Shown piece after piece: positions 17,008 through 25,214 of a stretch of 60,676 nucleotides of DNA. Below the pieces are notes generated by a model. That model did no database searches. It worked only from the letters and a program-made list of their open reading frames with translations, and had not been told where the DNA came from. A program made the translations under genes and the position numbers. Source of the stretch: Indiicoccus explosivorum (lineage in GTDB: Bacteria; Bacillota; Bacilli; Bacillales_A; Planococcaceae); NCBI RefSeq assembly GCF_002167005.1, contig NZ_NHTN01000018.1, positions 1-60,676 on the forward strand. The letters run 5' to 3'. The number at the start of each line of letters is the position of its first letter. Positions within the stretch are counted from its first letter, which is position 1.

Positions 17008-17859
17008 ATGACGTTATGGGAATGGTTTGTCGCACTTATTTTGGGCGCTGTCGAAGGGCTGACGGAATTTGCTCCGGTATCTTCGACCGGCCATATGATT
17101 TTAGTGGATGATATATGGCTCCAATCTTCGGCATTTTTAGGAGGGCCGGTCGCCAATACATTTAAAATTGTCATCCAGCTCGGATCGATTCTCGCGGTCG
17201 TCGTCGTATTCTGGCGCCGGTTTATCGATCTTCTTGGGCTGGACCGGCTGTTCGGCGGGCAAGATGGGCGGCTGGAAGAGGGCAGGACCCACCTTAAACT
17301 GTCTCAAGTAATCGTGGGTCTGTTGCCGGCGGGCGTATTGGGTGTGCTGTTCGAGGATTACATCGACGAGCATCTGTTTTCGGCCGAGACAGTCATGATC
17401 GGGCTGGCGGCAGGAGCCATTCTAATGCTCGCGGCCGACTGGATCAGTAAAAAAAACGGTGTGCCGGAAACGGATACGGTCGATAAGATTACATACCGCC
17501 AGGCGCTCATCGTGGGGATTTTCCAATGCTTTGCGCTTTGGCCGGGATTTTCACGATCAGGTTCCACGATCTCGGGAGGTGTCATTCTCGGCATGACCCA
17601 CCGGACGGCCGCCGATTTCACCTTCATCATGGCCGTGCCGATCATGTTCGGCGCCAGCGCGCTGTCGCTCGGTAAAAACCTGCAGTACTTTACACCTGAT
17701 GTCCTGCCATTCTTTATCGTCGGCTTTATCAGCGCATTCATCGTGGCGCTGATTACCATCCGGTTTTTCCTGAAGCTGATCGACAAGATCAAGCTCGTGC
17801 CGTTTGCCATCTACCGGCTTGTGCTGGTGGCTGTCATTTTCATCGTTTATTACTTATAA
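17008..17859 (+). CDS. uppP: Undecaprenyl-diphosphate phosphatase
   Basis: A 283-residue polytopic membrane enzyme that dephosphorylates undecaprenyl pyrophosphate to recycle the lipid carrier of wall synthesis; overexpression in this family gives bacitracin resistance. Signature motifs are EGLTEFAPVSSTGH (near residue 17) and PGFSRSGST (near 184). The ATG at 17008 gives the family N-terminus MTLWEWFVALILGAVEG, with GGGAG 13 bases upstream. Two upstream in-frame ATGs would add a poorly conserved hydrophobic leader and are less likely. Confidence 0.95.
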   Translation: MTLWEWFVALILGAVEGLTEFAPVSSTGHMILVDDIWLQSSAFLGGPVANTFKIVIQLGSILAVVVVFWRRFIDLLGLDRLFGGQDGRLEEGRTHLKLSQVIVGLLPAGVLGVLFEDYIDEHLFSAETVMIGLAAGAILMLAADWISKKNGVPETDTVDKITYRQALIVGIFQCFALWPGFSRSGSTISGGVILGMTHRTAADFTFIMAVPIMFGASALSLGKNLQYFTPDVLPFFIVGFISAFIVALITIRFFLKLIDKIKLVPFAIYRLVLVAVIFIVYYL

Positions 17860-17869
17860 GTGTCTGAAG

Positions 17870-17900
17870 AAAACCGGTTCCTTCGCAGGGGCCGGTTTTT
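17870..17900 (+). terminator. uppP terminator
   Basis: AAAACCGG/CCGGTTTT hairpin followed by T. Confidence 0.82.
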
Positions 17901-18005
17901 GCATGGAAAAATAGAGTCTCAGCGAATAATTGAGCTGTATCAATTTTTTGGGGGAAAAGCGATGCTATGATTCAGGTATCACAAGGAAGGAAGGAATGAA
18001 GCGGA

Positions 18006-18269
18006 ATGGAAAGACGGAAAGTGGAAGTGTTTGCAGCCGATTGCGCGATTTGTGAAGAGGCGGTCACCCAGATTCAGGCGCTTGACTGTGAAGACTGTGA
18101 AGTGACAGTCATTGATATGAGCAAAGGACAGGCTGATGAGTGCTGCACAACGAAAGCGGCAGAATACGGAATCACTTCACTTCCGGCGGTAGCTGTAGAC
18201 GGCGAACTCCTCAGCTGCTGTGTCCGCCATGAATTTTCAGCGGATGCCATTAAAGAAGCGGCGTGCTGA
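18006..18269 (+). CDS. Cysteine-rich small thioredoxin-fold protein
   Basis: An 87-residue protein with a thioredoxin-like beta-alpha-beta start (RKVEVFAADCAIC) and a cis-proline segment (SLPAVAVDG, Pro60). The redox motif is CAIC (Cys13/Cys16). Six further cysteines are arranged as CEDC (28/31), CC (46/47) and CC (71/72), with a terminal Cys87, making nine in 87 residues. That is far more than a redox relay needs and suggests metal binding or thiol buffering (inference). GGAAGGAAGG precedes the ATG. It stands alone, with its own terminator. Confidence 0.8.
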   Translation: MERRKVEVFAADCAICEEAVTQIQALDCEDCEVTVIDMSKGQADECCTTKAAEYGITSLPAVAVDGELLSCCVRHEFSADAIKEAAC

Positions 18270-18290
18270 TTCTGCCGTTGACCGGTCCTC

Positions 18291-18328
18291 AAAACAAGCG
18301 TCTGCAGTGTCTGCAGGCGCTTGTTTTT
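18291..18328 (+). terminator. Terminator after the Cys-rich thioredoxin-like gene
   Basis: AAGCGTCTGCAG-TGT-CTGCAGGCGCTT hairpin followed by GTTTTT. Confidence 0.85.
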
Positions 18329-18579
18329 GTCAAATGATGCTTTTGTCCCGGCCATCCGGCATTACTTTCAAACCTTCCTGGCGTATGTTATGCTTGGAGG
18401 AACGCGGAGGCGGAAAGAAGTCAGTCTCCATACTCTTTCCGGCTGCTTTCAGCCTGTTTTCAATCGGCTCGTCAAGTGACAGTGACAATTTCCAAGGCCA
18501 GTAAGGGGCGGACTCAGGCCTGCCCGTTCAACCGTTCGCTGCCCATGACAAACGATTACAAAACAAAGGGGCTGAAAAT
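18329..18579. other. Intergenic stretch, no gene recognised
   Basis: I see no convincing ORF, RNA or repeat here. A weak promoter-like pair (TTTCAA at 18366, 17 bp, TATGCT at 18389) could drive the downstream RsbT-like gene but is poorly matched to consensus. Confidence 0.4.
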
Positions 18580-19005
18580 TTGGGGAAACTCGCTGGAATA
18601 ACACAAGCACCGCAAACCGTAACGATTAATATAAACAACGAAGACGGAATCTCTGAAGCAAGAAGAGAAGGCAGAAGTTTCATGGAAAGTATGCCGTTCG
18701 GTCTGATTGATAAGTCAAGAATCATGACGGTGATTTCGGAGCTTGCCCGGAATATTTTCAACTACGGGCTGCCTGGTAAAATCATGCTGGAGACAGTGAA
18801 AGCGGGAGTGCGTTCAGGAATCCGTTTAACAGCGACAGACCGGGGACCGGGCATTCCTGACATCGGCAAAGCGCTCCGGTATGGCTACTCGACTTCCGGC
18901 GGACTCGGGATCGGACTGCCAGGCGTGCAGAAAATAATGGATGAGTTCTGTTGTGAATCGATCGTCGGCTCCGGTACGAATATAACCGCAGTAAAATGGT
19001 TTTGA
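18580..19005 (+). CDS. RsbT-like serine kinase/anti-sigma regulatory factor (orphan)
   Basis: A 141-residue GHKL-fold protein resembling the B. subtilis switch kinase RsbT. The N-box is ISELARNIFNY (Asn58), the G1 box is TDRGPGIPD and the G2 box is STSGGLGIGLPG, followed by MDEF and a terminal AVKWF like RsbT. All ATP-binding elements are intact. RsbT normally phosphorylates RsbS/RsbR and activates RsbU in the stressosome, yet no rsbR, rsbS, rsbU or rsbX is adjacent. It starts with TTG, preceded by AAAGGGG 8-9 bases upstream. A terminator follows. Partner and target are unknown. Confidence 0.85.
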   Translation: MGKLAGITQAPQTVTININNEDGISEARREGRSFMESMPFGLIDKSRIMTVISELARNIFNYGLPGKIMLETVKAGVRSGIRLTATDRGPGIPDIGKALRYGYSTSGGLGIGLPGVQKIMDEFCCESIVGSGTNITAVKWF

Positions 19006-19012
19006 ACCGATG

Positions 19013-19036
19013 CCTCCCGTCAGCCGGGAGGTTTTT
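19013..19036 (+). terminator. Terminator after the RsbT-like gene
   Basis: CCTCCCG-TCAGC-CGGGAGG hairpin followed by TTTTT. Confidence 0.82.
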
Positions 19037-19121
19037 CATTGGCAAAATGAAGAGGGAAATCCCGATTCATGGTAAAATATATAGGATTGAGATATCCAAC
19101 AGCTGAAAGAGAGTGAATGGA

Positions 19122-19838
19122 ATGGGTCGCAAATGGAACAATATTAAAGAAAAAAAAGCGGCGAAAGATAAGAACACGAGCCGGATTTACGCCAAATTCG
19201 GCCGGGAGATTTATGTGGCGGCGAAGCAGGGAGAACCTGATCCAGAGCTCAACCAGACATTGAAATTCGTACTGGAGCGGGCAAAGACCTATAATGTGCC
19301 GAAAGCGATCATCGACCGTGCAATCGAGAAAGCGAAAGGCGGAAGTGAAGAGAATTATGATGAGCTGCGCTATGAGGGGTTCGGCCCGAACGGTTCGATG
19401 GTAATTGTCGACGCTCTTACGAATAATGTGAACCGGACCGCATCCGATGTGCGTGCCGCATTCGGGAAGAACGGCGGGAATATGGGGGTCAGCGGTTCCG
19501 TTGCCTATATGTTCGACGCAACGGCTGTCATCGGCGTTGAAGGCAGAACAGAAGAGGAAGTCATGGAAATCCTGCTCGAAGCCGACGTCGATGTGCGTGA
19601 TATCCTGGCAGAGGAAGACGGCGTCATTGTGTATGCGGAACCGGATCAGTTCCATGCTGTCCAGGAAGCTTTCCGGACGGCAGGCGTGGAGGAGTTCTCA
19701 GTGGCCGAGCTGACGATGCTGGCACAGAATGATGTCGAACTGCCGGAAGACGCCCAGGAGCAGTTCGAGAAGATGATCGATGCCATCGAAGATCTTGAAG
19801 ATGTGCAGCAAGTCTACCACAACGTGGAGTTAAGCTGA
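19122..19838 (+). CDS. yeeN: YebC/PmpR family protein, YeeN type
   Basis: A 238-residue YebC/TACO1 family protein. The N-terminus [41 protein letters not shown] and [16 protein letters not shown] are family hallmarks. Members bind DNA or assist translation of difficult peptide stretches; the YeeN subgroup role is not firmly settled. The ATG at 19122 has AGAGAG upstream and yields the conserved MGRKW start; an upstream GTG is less likely. It heads a likely operon with the FusB-like and PhnB-like genes, 32 and 14 bp gaps. Confidence 0.93.
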   Translation: MGRKWNNIKEKKAAKDKNTSRIYAKFGREIYVAAKQGEPDPELNQTLKFVLERAKTYNVPKAIIDRAIEKAKGGSEENYDELRYEGFGPNGSMVIVDALTNNVNRTASDVRAAFGKNGGNMGVSGSVAYMFDATAVIGVEGRTEEEVMEILLEADVDVRDILAEEDGVIVYAEPDQFHAVQEAFRTAGVEEFSVAELTMLAQNDVELPEDAQEQFEKMIDAIEDLEDVQQVYHNVELS

Positions 19839-19870
19839 TCCAGCTATCAATGAAGAGGAGCGGAAGGTTT

Positions 19871-20509
19871 ATGGAACCATTCATCCGGAACGACCAATAC
19901 AACTTTATCCGCAGGCAGGCCCAGAAGCTCGTGAACGGCCACTCGACCGTTGCTGACCAGTCGGTTCTTAAAGCGCTGGAGTCACTTGTCCTGGAACAAG
20001 TGATGAGCCGGTTCGGAAAGCTGACGGACGAGCAGAAGTGGCTGCTTGATCCGATTGTGAACATCCAGGACAAAGAAGAGGCGGAGCGTTTCATGGCTCA
20101 CTTGAAACCTTATTTGATTCCATTCGATGAACTGACTGACAATACCGTGAAAAAATTGTTCCCGAAAGCCAAAAAGCTGAAAGTGCCGGCAATGCTGAAA
20201 ACCGACCTGCGGGAATTCTCCTATATCGGCTGGGACGATGTGGGTTCCCAGCGGCGATATCTGATTCTGCAAAAAGACGGCCGGCTGGTCGGCGTATCCG
20301 GGAACTTCGGCAGCAATTCGAAAAAAGGGATTTGCGCGTTCTGCCATAACTACACAGAGACGGGGCTCTTTTTGTCGGAGACGAAGGGTTCCTCGCAGGA
20401 AGCATTTGTTAAAAGAGGCAATTATATTTGCAGAGACAGCCGGACATGCAATCGGAATTTGACGACCTTGGAACGGATCGAGGATTTCGTGGAACGGCTG
20501 AATCGTTAA
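19871..20509 (+). CDS. FusB-family EF-G-binding protein
   Basis: A 212-residue two-domain protein. A helical N-terminal part precedes a C-terminal treble-clef zinc-binding domain with CAFCHNY and CRDSRTC as the cysteine pairs. This architecture matches FusB/FusC/FusD proteins, which bind elongation factor G and release ribosome complexes stalled by fusidic acid (known). A chromosomal homologue between yeeN and a VOC protein suggests a housekeeping translation role rather than acquired resistance, though it could confer intrinsic tolerance. The ATG at 19871 has GAGGAG upstream. Confidence 0.85.
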   Translation: MEPFIRNDQYNFIRRQAQKLVNGHSTVADQSVLKALESLVLEQVMSRFGKLTDEQKWLLDPIVNIQDKEEAERFMAHLKPYLIPFDELTDNTVKKLFPKAKKLKVPAMLKTDLREFSYIGWDDVGSQRRYLILQKDGRLVGVSGNFGSNSKKGICAFCHNYTETGLFLSETKGSSQEAFVKRGNYICRDSRTCNRNLTTLERIEDFVERLNR

Positions 20510-20523
20510 GGAGGCGGCAAGTA

Positions 20524-20919
20524 TTGGCGAAAATCACCCCTTTTTTCATGTTCAGCGGACAGGCGGAAGAAGCGATGCGCTTTTATGTCTCCCTATTCGG
20601 GGATGCGGAAGTGCTTGAAGTGATCCATAATGAAGACGGAACCGTCCAGCAGGGGATATTCCGGATACAGGAGCAGCTGTTCATGGCGATTGACAGCTCT
20701 GAAGATCATGATTTTACGTTCACCCCTGCGGTCTCCCTGTTCGTCAACTGCGATTCAGATGCGGAAATTGACCAGGCATATGGCCTTCTGAAAAGCGGAG
20801 GCGCGATTCTCATGCCTTTGGATGCATACCCGTTCAGCAGGAAATTCGCCTGGGTGCAAGACAAGTACGGCCTTTCCTGGCAGCTGAACTTGCCGGAAGA
20901 GCAGCAGACTGTTAATTGA
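20524..20919 (+). CDS. PhnB-like VOC-superfamily protein
   Basis: A 131-residue protein of the vicinal-oxygen-chelate fold, PhnB/3-demethylubiquinone-methyltransferase-like group. ITPFFMFSGQAEEAMRFYVS, FMAIDS, and the C-terminal GLSWQLN are typical. The TTG at 20524 is preceded by AAGGAGG at ideal spacing; a longer reading frame overlapping the FusB-like gene is rejected. The substrate is unknown. Last gene of the yeeN operon. Confidence 0.85.
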   Translation: MAKITPFFMFSGQAEEAMRFYVSLFGDAEVLEVIHNEDGTVQQGIFRIQEQLFMAIDSSEDHDFTFTPAVSLFVNCDSDAEIDQAYGLLKSGGAILMPLDAYPFSRKFAWVQDKYGLSWQLNLPEEQQTVN

Positions 20920-20961
20920 AAAACCCTTGTTTTCCTGTCTTTCCAGGAAAACAAGGGTTTT
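20920..20961. terminator. Bidirectional terminator
   Basis: Perfect 18-bp arms AAAACCCTTGTTTTCCTG and its complement around 6 nt, between the convergent PhnB-like and permease genes. Confidence 0.92.
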
Positions 20962-20962
20962 A

Positions 20963-21643
20963 TCATCGCAAATATTCTTCGAAGCGCCGCTCAAGATAAT
21001 TCTGCAGGACGGTCATCGCGGAACAGATGCCCCAGTAAATGAGGGAAGCGACGATGAGCAGCGTCAGCAGGTCGAATTCACGCGCACCGATGATCCGGGC
21101 TTTATTGAAGATTTCCGGCACGGTAATCATGGCCGCAAGCGAAGAGGCTTTAATCAGATCGAGCAGCACGTTCGACAGCGGCGGAATTGCGATTCGCACT
21201 GCCTGTGGAACGATGATGCGGCGCATGATCTGCCAATACGTCAGGCCGAGCGCCTGTGCCGATTCCCATTGCCCCCGGTCGACGGAAGCGAGGGAAGCCC
21301 GGAGGATTTCCGCCATGTAAGCAGCGCTGTTAACACTGAATCCGATGAGCGCAGCCTGCAGTGCGGTAAGCTCAAGGCCGATGATCGGCAAAGCGAAGTA
21401 GAGCAGGAACAGGATGACAAGAATCGGCACGCCCCGCATAAATGAGATATAGAGCCTGGCGAACCAGCGGAGCGGCGCGATGCCCGATGTGCGGGCGAGT
21501 GCCAGGAAAAAGCCGATGACGAGGCCGGCTGCCATGCTGCCGAGGGAAATAAGTAATGTATACCAGATGCCGCTCAGTACATATGGAAACGACTCGATGG
21601 CCAGCTGCGGATTGAACAGAAGCCCCCATTCGATTTCATTCAT
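20963..21643 (-). CDS. Amino-acid ABC transporter permease
   Basis: A 226-residue polar-amino-acid/cystine-type permease with five transmembrane segments. The EAA loop is QALGLTYWQIMRRIIVPQAVRI, whose conserved residues are the central G and the R-x3-PQA segment. It shows overall resemblance to TcyB-like permeases. It lies 21 bp downstream of its solute-binding protein gene, and its stop is directly at a terminator. No ATP-binding gene follows, so it must use an ATPase encoded elsewhere. GGGCGGG on the minus strand precedes the ATG. Confidence 0.9.
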   Translation of the reverse strand: MNEIEWGLLFNPQLAIESFPYVLSGIWYTLLISLGSMAAGLVIGFFLALARTSGIAPLRWFARLYISFMRGVPILVILFLLYFALPIIGLELTALQAALIGFSVNSAAYMAEILRASLASVDRGQWESAQALGLTYWQIMRRIIVPQAVRIAIPPLSNVLLDLIKASSLAAMITVPEIFNKARIIGAREFDLLTLLIVASLIYWGICSAMTVLQNYLERRFEEYLR

Positions 21644-21664
21644 CCGAAGACTTCACCCGCCCTT

Positions 21665-22507
21665 CTATTCGATATCCGGCTTCTGCGAAACATCTTCACC
21701 GCCAAAGAACTGCTTGGAGAGCTCTGTGAGAGTGCCGTCTTCGCGCATTTCATCCAGTACGCGGTTGACGTTTTCGACGAGCTCTGTATTTTCTGCATTC
21801 ATCACCAATCCGACTGAAGAAGGATTGAATTTAATGTCCGGATGGATGGTGATGTTCAATTCAGGGAACGCCGACACACCGAATAAAGACAAATAATAGT
21901 CGTTTAGAATGACATCTGTGCGTCCGATGGAAACATCCCGCAAATAGACTTCATTTGAGGCATTATCATAAGTGACAGGGATAGCGCCCAGCTCCCGGGA
22001 GATATCCATATAAACGGAAGTGGCTGCGCCGGCGGCTTTCTTCCCTTCCACGTCTTCCAGCGTCTCGATCCCCGATAAATCGTCCTTACGAACGACCGCT
22101 ACACCATAGGAATGTTTAATCGGATCGGAAAATGCGAACTCTTCCTGCCGTTCTTCTGTGATTTCAATGTCATTGGCAGCCATGTCAAGCTGCCCGGTGC
22201 TGACACTCGTCAGCATTTCATCGAATCCGAGTTCTGTAAAATCGGCTTCCAAGCCGAGCCGATCCGCTACTTCGCGGGCTACTTCCACTTCAAAACCGGT
22301 CAGTTCATCTGTTTCTTCATCATGGAAAGAAGTGGCGAGAAGCGTTCCGGATGTTCCAATCTCGAGCACACCTTCCTCCTGGATCTCGTCCCAAGCGGAT
22401 GCGGTTTCTTCCGCAGCTTCTTCTTCCGCGCTGCAGGCGCCGAGCAGGGAAACGGATAGGATTCCTGCAGCCAGTTTCCAGCTGTATTTATTAACATGAA
22501 TGTGCAT
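21665..22507 (-). CDS. Amino-acid ABC transporter substrate-binding lipoprotein
   Basis: A 280-residue type II periplasmic-binding-fold lipoprotein. Its signal peptide ends with LLGAC (lipobox), then an acidic linker, then the amino-acid-binding fold (TGFEVEVAREVADRLGL, DMAANDIEITEERQE, FAFSDPI). The pattern fits polar amino acids or cystine; the specific ligand is not determinable here. AGGAGG precedes the start on the minus strand. Together with the downstream permease it forms a two-gene import unit without ATPase. Confidence 0.9.
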   Translation of the reverse strand: MHIHVNKYSWKLAAGILSVSLLGACSAEEEAAEETASAWDEIQEEGVLEIGTSGTLLATSFHDEETDELTGFEVEVAREVADRLGLEADFTELGFDEMLTSVSTGQLDMAANDIEITEERQEEFAFSDPIKHSYGVAVVRKDDLSGIETLEDVEGKKAAGAATSVYMDISRELGAIPVTYDNASNEVYLRDVSIGRTDVILNDYYLSLFGVSAFPELNITIHPDIKFNPSSVGLVMNAENTELVENVNRVLDEMREDGTLTELSKQFFGGEDVSQKPDIE

Positions 22508-22539
22508 GTAGTAACCTCCTAAGACTTTAGTTCTTTAAC

Positions 22540-22568
22540 AAGATAGCACTTCCCGGCAGGCAGGGCAA
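22540..22568 (-). promoter_or_regulatory. Sigma-A-type promoter of the amino-acid importer
   Basis: On the minus strand: TTGCCC, 17-bp spacer, TATCTT, about 33 bp upstream of the lipoprotein start. Confidence 0.5.
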
Positions 22569-22690
22569 CCACTCCAGCAGTTATCGCACTTTTTACGAAA
22601 GATTCGTATAATTGTCATTGACCGGCACAGGTGAAAGGAATACATTGAAGTGGAACAGAATAGGAATTTTTACATGAAGGAGGCGGAGAG

Positions 22691-23587
22691 ATGGCTGTTC
22701 TCCAAACGCGTCAGCTGGTGAAGAAATTCGGAAATCTCACAGCGCTGGGCGGTGTGGACATCGAAGTGAAAGAGGGGGAGGTCTATGGCTTCATCGGTCC
22801 GAATGGCGCGGGCAAATCCACGACGATCCGCATCCTGCTCGGCATGCTGAAAGCGACTTCCGGCGAGGCAGAGATTTTCGGGAAAGATGTATGGAAGGAA
22901 GCGGTCGAACTTCACAAAAGAGTCGCTTATGTCCCTGGCGATGTCAATCTGTGGCCGAACTTGACAGGCGGCGAGGTGATCGACCTGTTCATGAACCTCC
23001 GCAGCCGGAGTTCTGACGGCAGACGGGAGGAGCTGATCGACCGCTTCAATCTCGACCCGGCGAAAAAGTGCGGGACCTATTCGAAAGGGAACAGGCAGAA
23101 GGTGGCCCTGATCGCCGCATTCGCATCCGATGCAGACCTTTATATATTGGATGAACCGACGTCAGGACTGGACCCTTTGATGGAGCGGGTGTTCCAGGAA
23201 TATGTGCGGGAGGCGAGGGCCGAAGGGAAAAGTGTCTTACTGTCCAGCCATATTCTGTCGGAAGTGGAGAAGCTGTGTGATCGGGTGGGAATCATCCGGA
23301 AAGGGGAAATAATCGAATCGGGGACGCTTCAGGAGCTCCGCCACCTGACCCGGACGAATTTCACGGTGGAGACGAAAGAGGTCATCCCTTCCCTCGATTC
23401 ACTTCCGGGGGTCCATGACGCAACGCTCCAAGGCCGGACCGTCTCTTTCCAGGCGGATGCCTCGGAACTGGACCCGATCCTTCGATATATCAGCGGCTAT
23501 GGAATTACGAGACTGGAAAGCGCACCTCCGACACTCGAAGACTTGTTCATGCAGCACTATGAGGAAACAGGCGGTGACAAGCGATGA
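22691..23587 (+). CDS. ABC exporter ATP-binding protein (drug type)
   Basis: A 298-residue ABC ATPase. Walker A is GPNGAGKST, Walker B LYILDEPTSGLDP, and the H-loop SSH. The signature motif is degenerate (YSKGNRQKV instead of LSGGQ), as in the group annotated as exporters of polyketide antibiotics. A ~80-residue C-terminal domain follows the ATPase. AAGGAGGCGGAGAG precedes the ATG. It overlaps the start of its permease by 4 bp (ATGA), so coupling is clear. Substrate unknown. Confidence 0.92.
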   Translation: MAVLQTRQLVKKFGNLTALGGVDIEVKEGEVYGFIGPNGAGKSTTIRILLGMLKATSGEAEIFGKDVWKEAVELHKRVAYVPGDVNLWPNLTGGEVIDLFMNLRSRSSDGRREELIDRFNLDPAKKCGTYSKGNRQKVALIAAFASDADLYILDEPTSGLDPLMERVFQEYVREARAEGKSVLLSSHILSEVEKLCDRVGIIRKGEIIESGTLQELRHLTRTNFTVETKEVIPSLDSLPGVHDATLQGRTVSFQADASELDPILRYISGYGITRLESAPPTLEDLFMQHYEETGGDKR

Positions 23588-25191
23588 GAAGCGGACAACT
23601 CACAGCCGGCACAGGGAGACTCGCAAAATTTGCGCTTCGGAAAGACAGGATCCGGCTGCCTGTCTGGCTGGCATCGATTACGTTATCGACATGGGGAATC
23701 GTCCTGATATTCGCTGAAATGTATGCGGAAGAAGCGGAGCGTCAGGCGGTGGCGGCAACGATGCTGAATCCGGCTGTCGTGGCAATGATCGGACCCGGCT
23801 ACGGGCTTGATAACTATACCTTGGGCGCATTGACTGCCCAACAGCTTCTGTTATTCACCGCCATCGCTGTCGCGATTATGAGTATATTGCTGACGGCTGG
23901 CCATACATGCGGTGAAGAGGAAGAAGGACAGCTGGAAATGATTCGGTCACTGCCTGTGGGAAGGCTGGCGAATCCGATTTCAGCGGCGGCTGTCCTTACG
24001 GCGGCGAGTGCTGTATTGACCGCGGTCATCGGAATCGGGCTCCGGCTTTTCGGGATAGAGAGCATGGACCTGGAAGGTTCCCTGCTCTATGGCGCGGCAC
24101 TGGGAGTCACCGGTCTCTTTTTTACAGCCATCACCATCCTGTTCGCCCAGTTGAGTGACAGTGTAAGAGGGACGGTCGGCTTATCGTTCGCTTTCCTGAT
24201 AGTCACTTATTTGATGCGGGCGGCAGGAGATATCGGCAATGAAGTTCTTTCTTATTTATCTCCGCTCGGCCTGATTCTCCGTGCGGAAGTGTATGTATCC
24301 GATTACTGGTGGCCGATCGGACTGACAGCGGCTGCGGCGGCGCTTCTGTTTGCGGCCGCCCTGTTGCTGAACAGCCGCCGGGACCTGGGATCCGGTCTGC
24401 TGCCGCAGCGTGCCGGCAGAATGCATGCCGGCGTCTTATTGCGCGGACCGTTCGGGCTTGCTGTACGGATCCAGCGGACAGCGCTCATTGCCTGGTCGGC
24501 CGGTCTGTTCGTGCTCGGTGCTTCCTATGGGTCTGTACTCGGAGATCTGGAAGCTTATTTTGCTAATAACGCAGCGCTGCTGGACATGCTTCCGCCGGGA
24601 AGCGGCTTTACATTGGCTGAGCAATTCGTGTCTCTCCTTATGGTCGTCATGGCTATGATCAGCACAATTCCGGTTCTGATCACGTTCTTGAAGCTGAAAG
24701 GGGAGGAAAAGAAAGGCCGGACCAGCCACGTACTCACCCGATCGGTTCCGCGCGGCCGGCTGCTCCTTGGGTATCTGCTGCTGTCGCTTCTTGTGAGCCT
24801 GGGGGTCCAGCTTCTGACGGTCACCGGGTTATGGGCGGTCGGCAATGCTGTGCTGGAGGGCGCTTTCAGCTTCACCATACTTTTTAAGGCCTCAGTTATT
24901 TATTTGCCGGCCATGTGGGTCATGCTCGGGCTCGCCGTCCTGCTGCTTGGCTGGCTGCCGAGACGGACGGGCCTGGCTTACTTCTATCTGGCCTACTCCT
25001 TTTTTGTCGTGTACTTGGGCGGCATGCTGCAGCTCCCGGACTGGCTGGCGGGACTTTCCCCGTTCGACTATGTTCCGCGGCTTCCGGTTGAAGAGTACGA
25101 AGCGGGAAGTATGACGCTGCTGACTTTTGCGGCGCTTGCACTTACGGTGACGGGGATGTACGGTTACAGGAGGCGGGACATCGCAGACTAA
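23584..25191 (+). CDS. ABC exporter permease (polyketide-antibiotic exporter type)
   Basis: A 535-residue polytopic membrane protein with about twelve hydrophobic segments in two similar halves, the pattern of the TnrB3-type putative antibiotic exporter permeases (COG3559). LRKDRIRLPVW near the N-terminus and the GEEEEGQLEMIRSLPVGR loop are typical of each half start; the second half has EEKKGRTSHVLTRSVPRGR. It pairs with the preceding ATPase. The cargo is unknown; self-protection or general drug efflux are guesses. Confidence 0.88.
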   Translation: MRSGQLTAGTGRLAKFALRKDRIRLPVWLASITLSTWGIVLIFAEMYAEEAERQAVAATMLNPAVVAMIGPGYGLDNYTLGALTAQQLLLFTAIAVAIMSILLTAGHTCGEEEEGQLEMIRSLPVGRLANPISAAAVLTAASAVLTAVIGIGLRLFGIESMDLEGSLLYGAALGVTGLFFTAITILFAQLSDSVRGTVGLSFAFLIVTYLMRAAGDIGNEVLSYLSPLGLILRAEVYVSDYWWPIGLTAAAAALLFAAALLLNSRRDLGSGLLPQRAGRMHAGVLLRGPFGLAVRIQRTALIAWSAGLFVLGASYGSVLGDLEAYFANNAALLDMLPPGSGFTLAEQFVSLLMVVMAMISTIPVLITFLKLKGEEKKGRTSHVLTRSVPRGRLLLGYLLLSLLVSLGVQLLTVTGLWAVGNAVLEGAFSFTILFKASVIYLPAMWVMLGLAVLLLGWLPRRTGLAYFYLAYSFFVVYLGGMLQLPDWLAGLSPFDYVPRLPVEEYEAGSMTLLTFAALALTVTGMYGYRRRDIAD

Positions 25192-25214
25192 CTTGTCAGA
25201 AAGCAGGGATTACC

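Noticed and set aside
18220-18504. 94-codon frame overlapping the end of the Cys-rich gene
   Set aside because: It runs through a terminator hairpin and lacks a start signal; I treat the stretch as intergenic.
22508-22690. Possible T-box or S-box riboswitch upstream of the amino-acid importer
   Set aside because: No T-box sequence (AGGGTGGNACCGCG-like) or SAM core motif is visible on the minus strand, and the leader is only about 30-60 nt.
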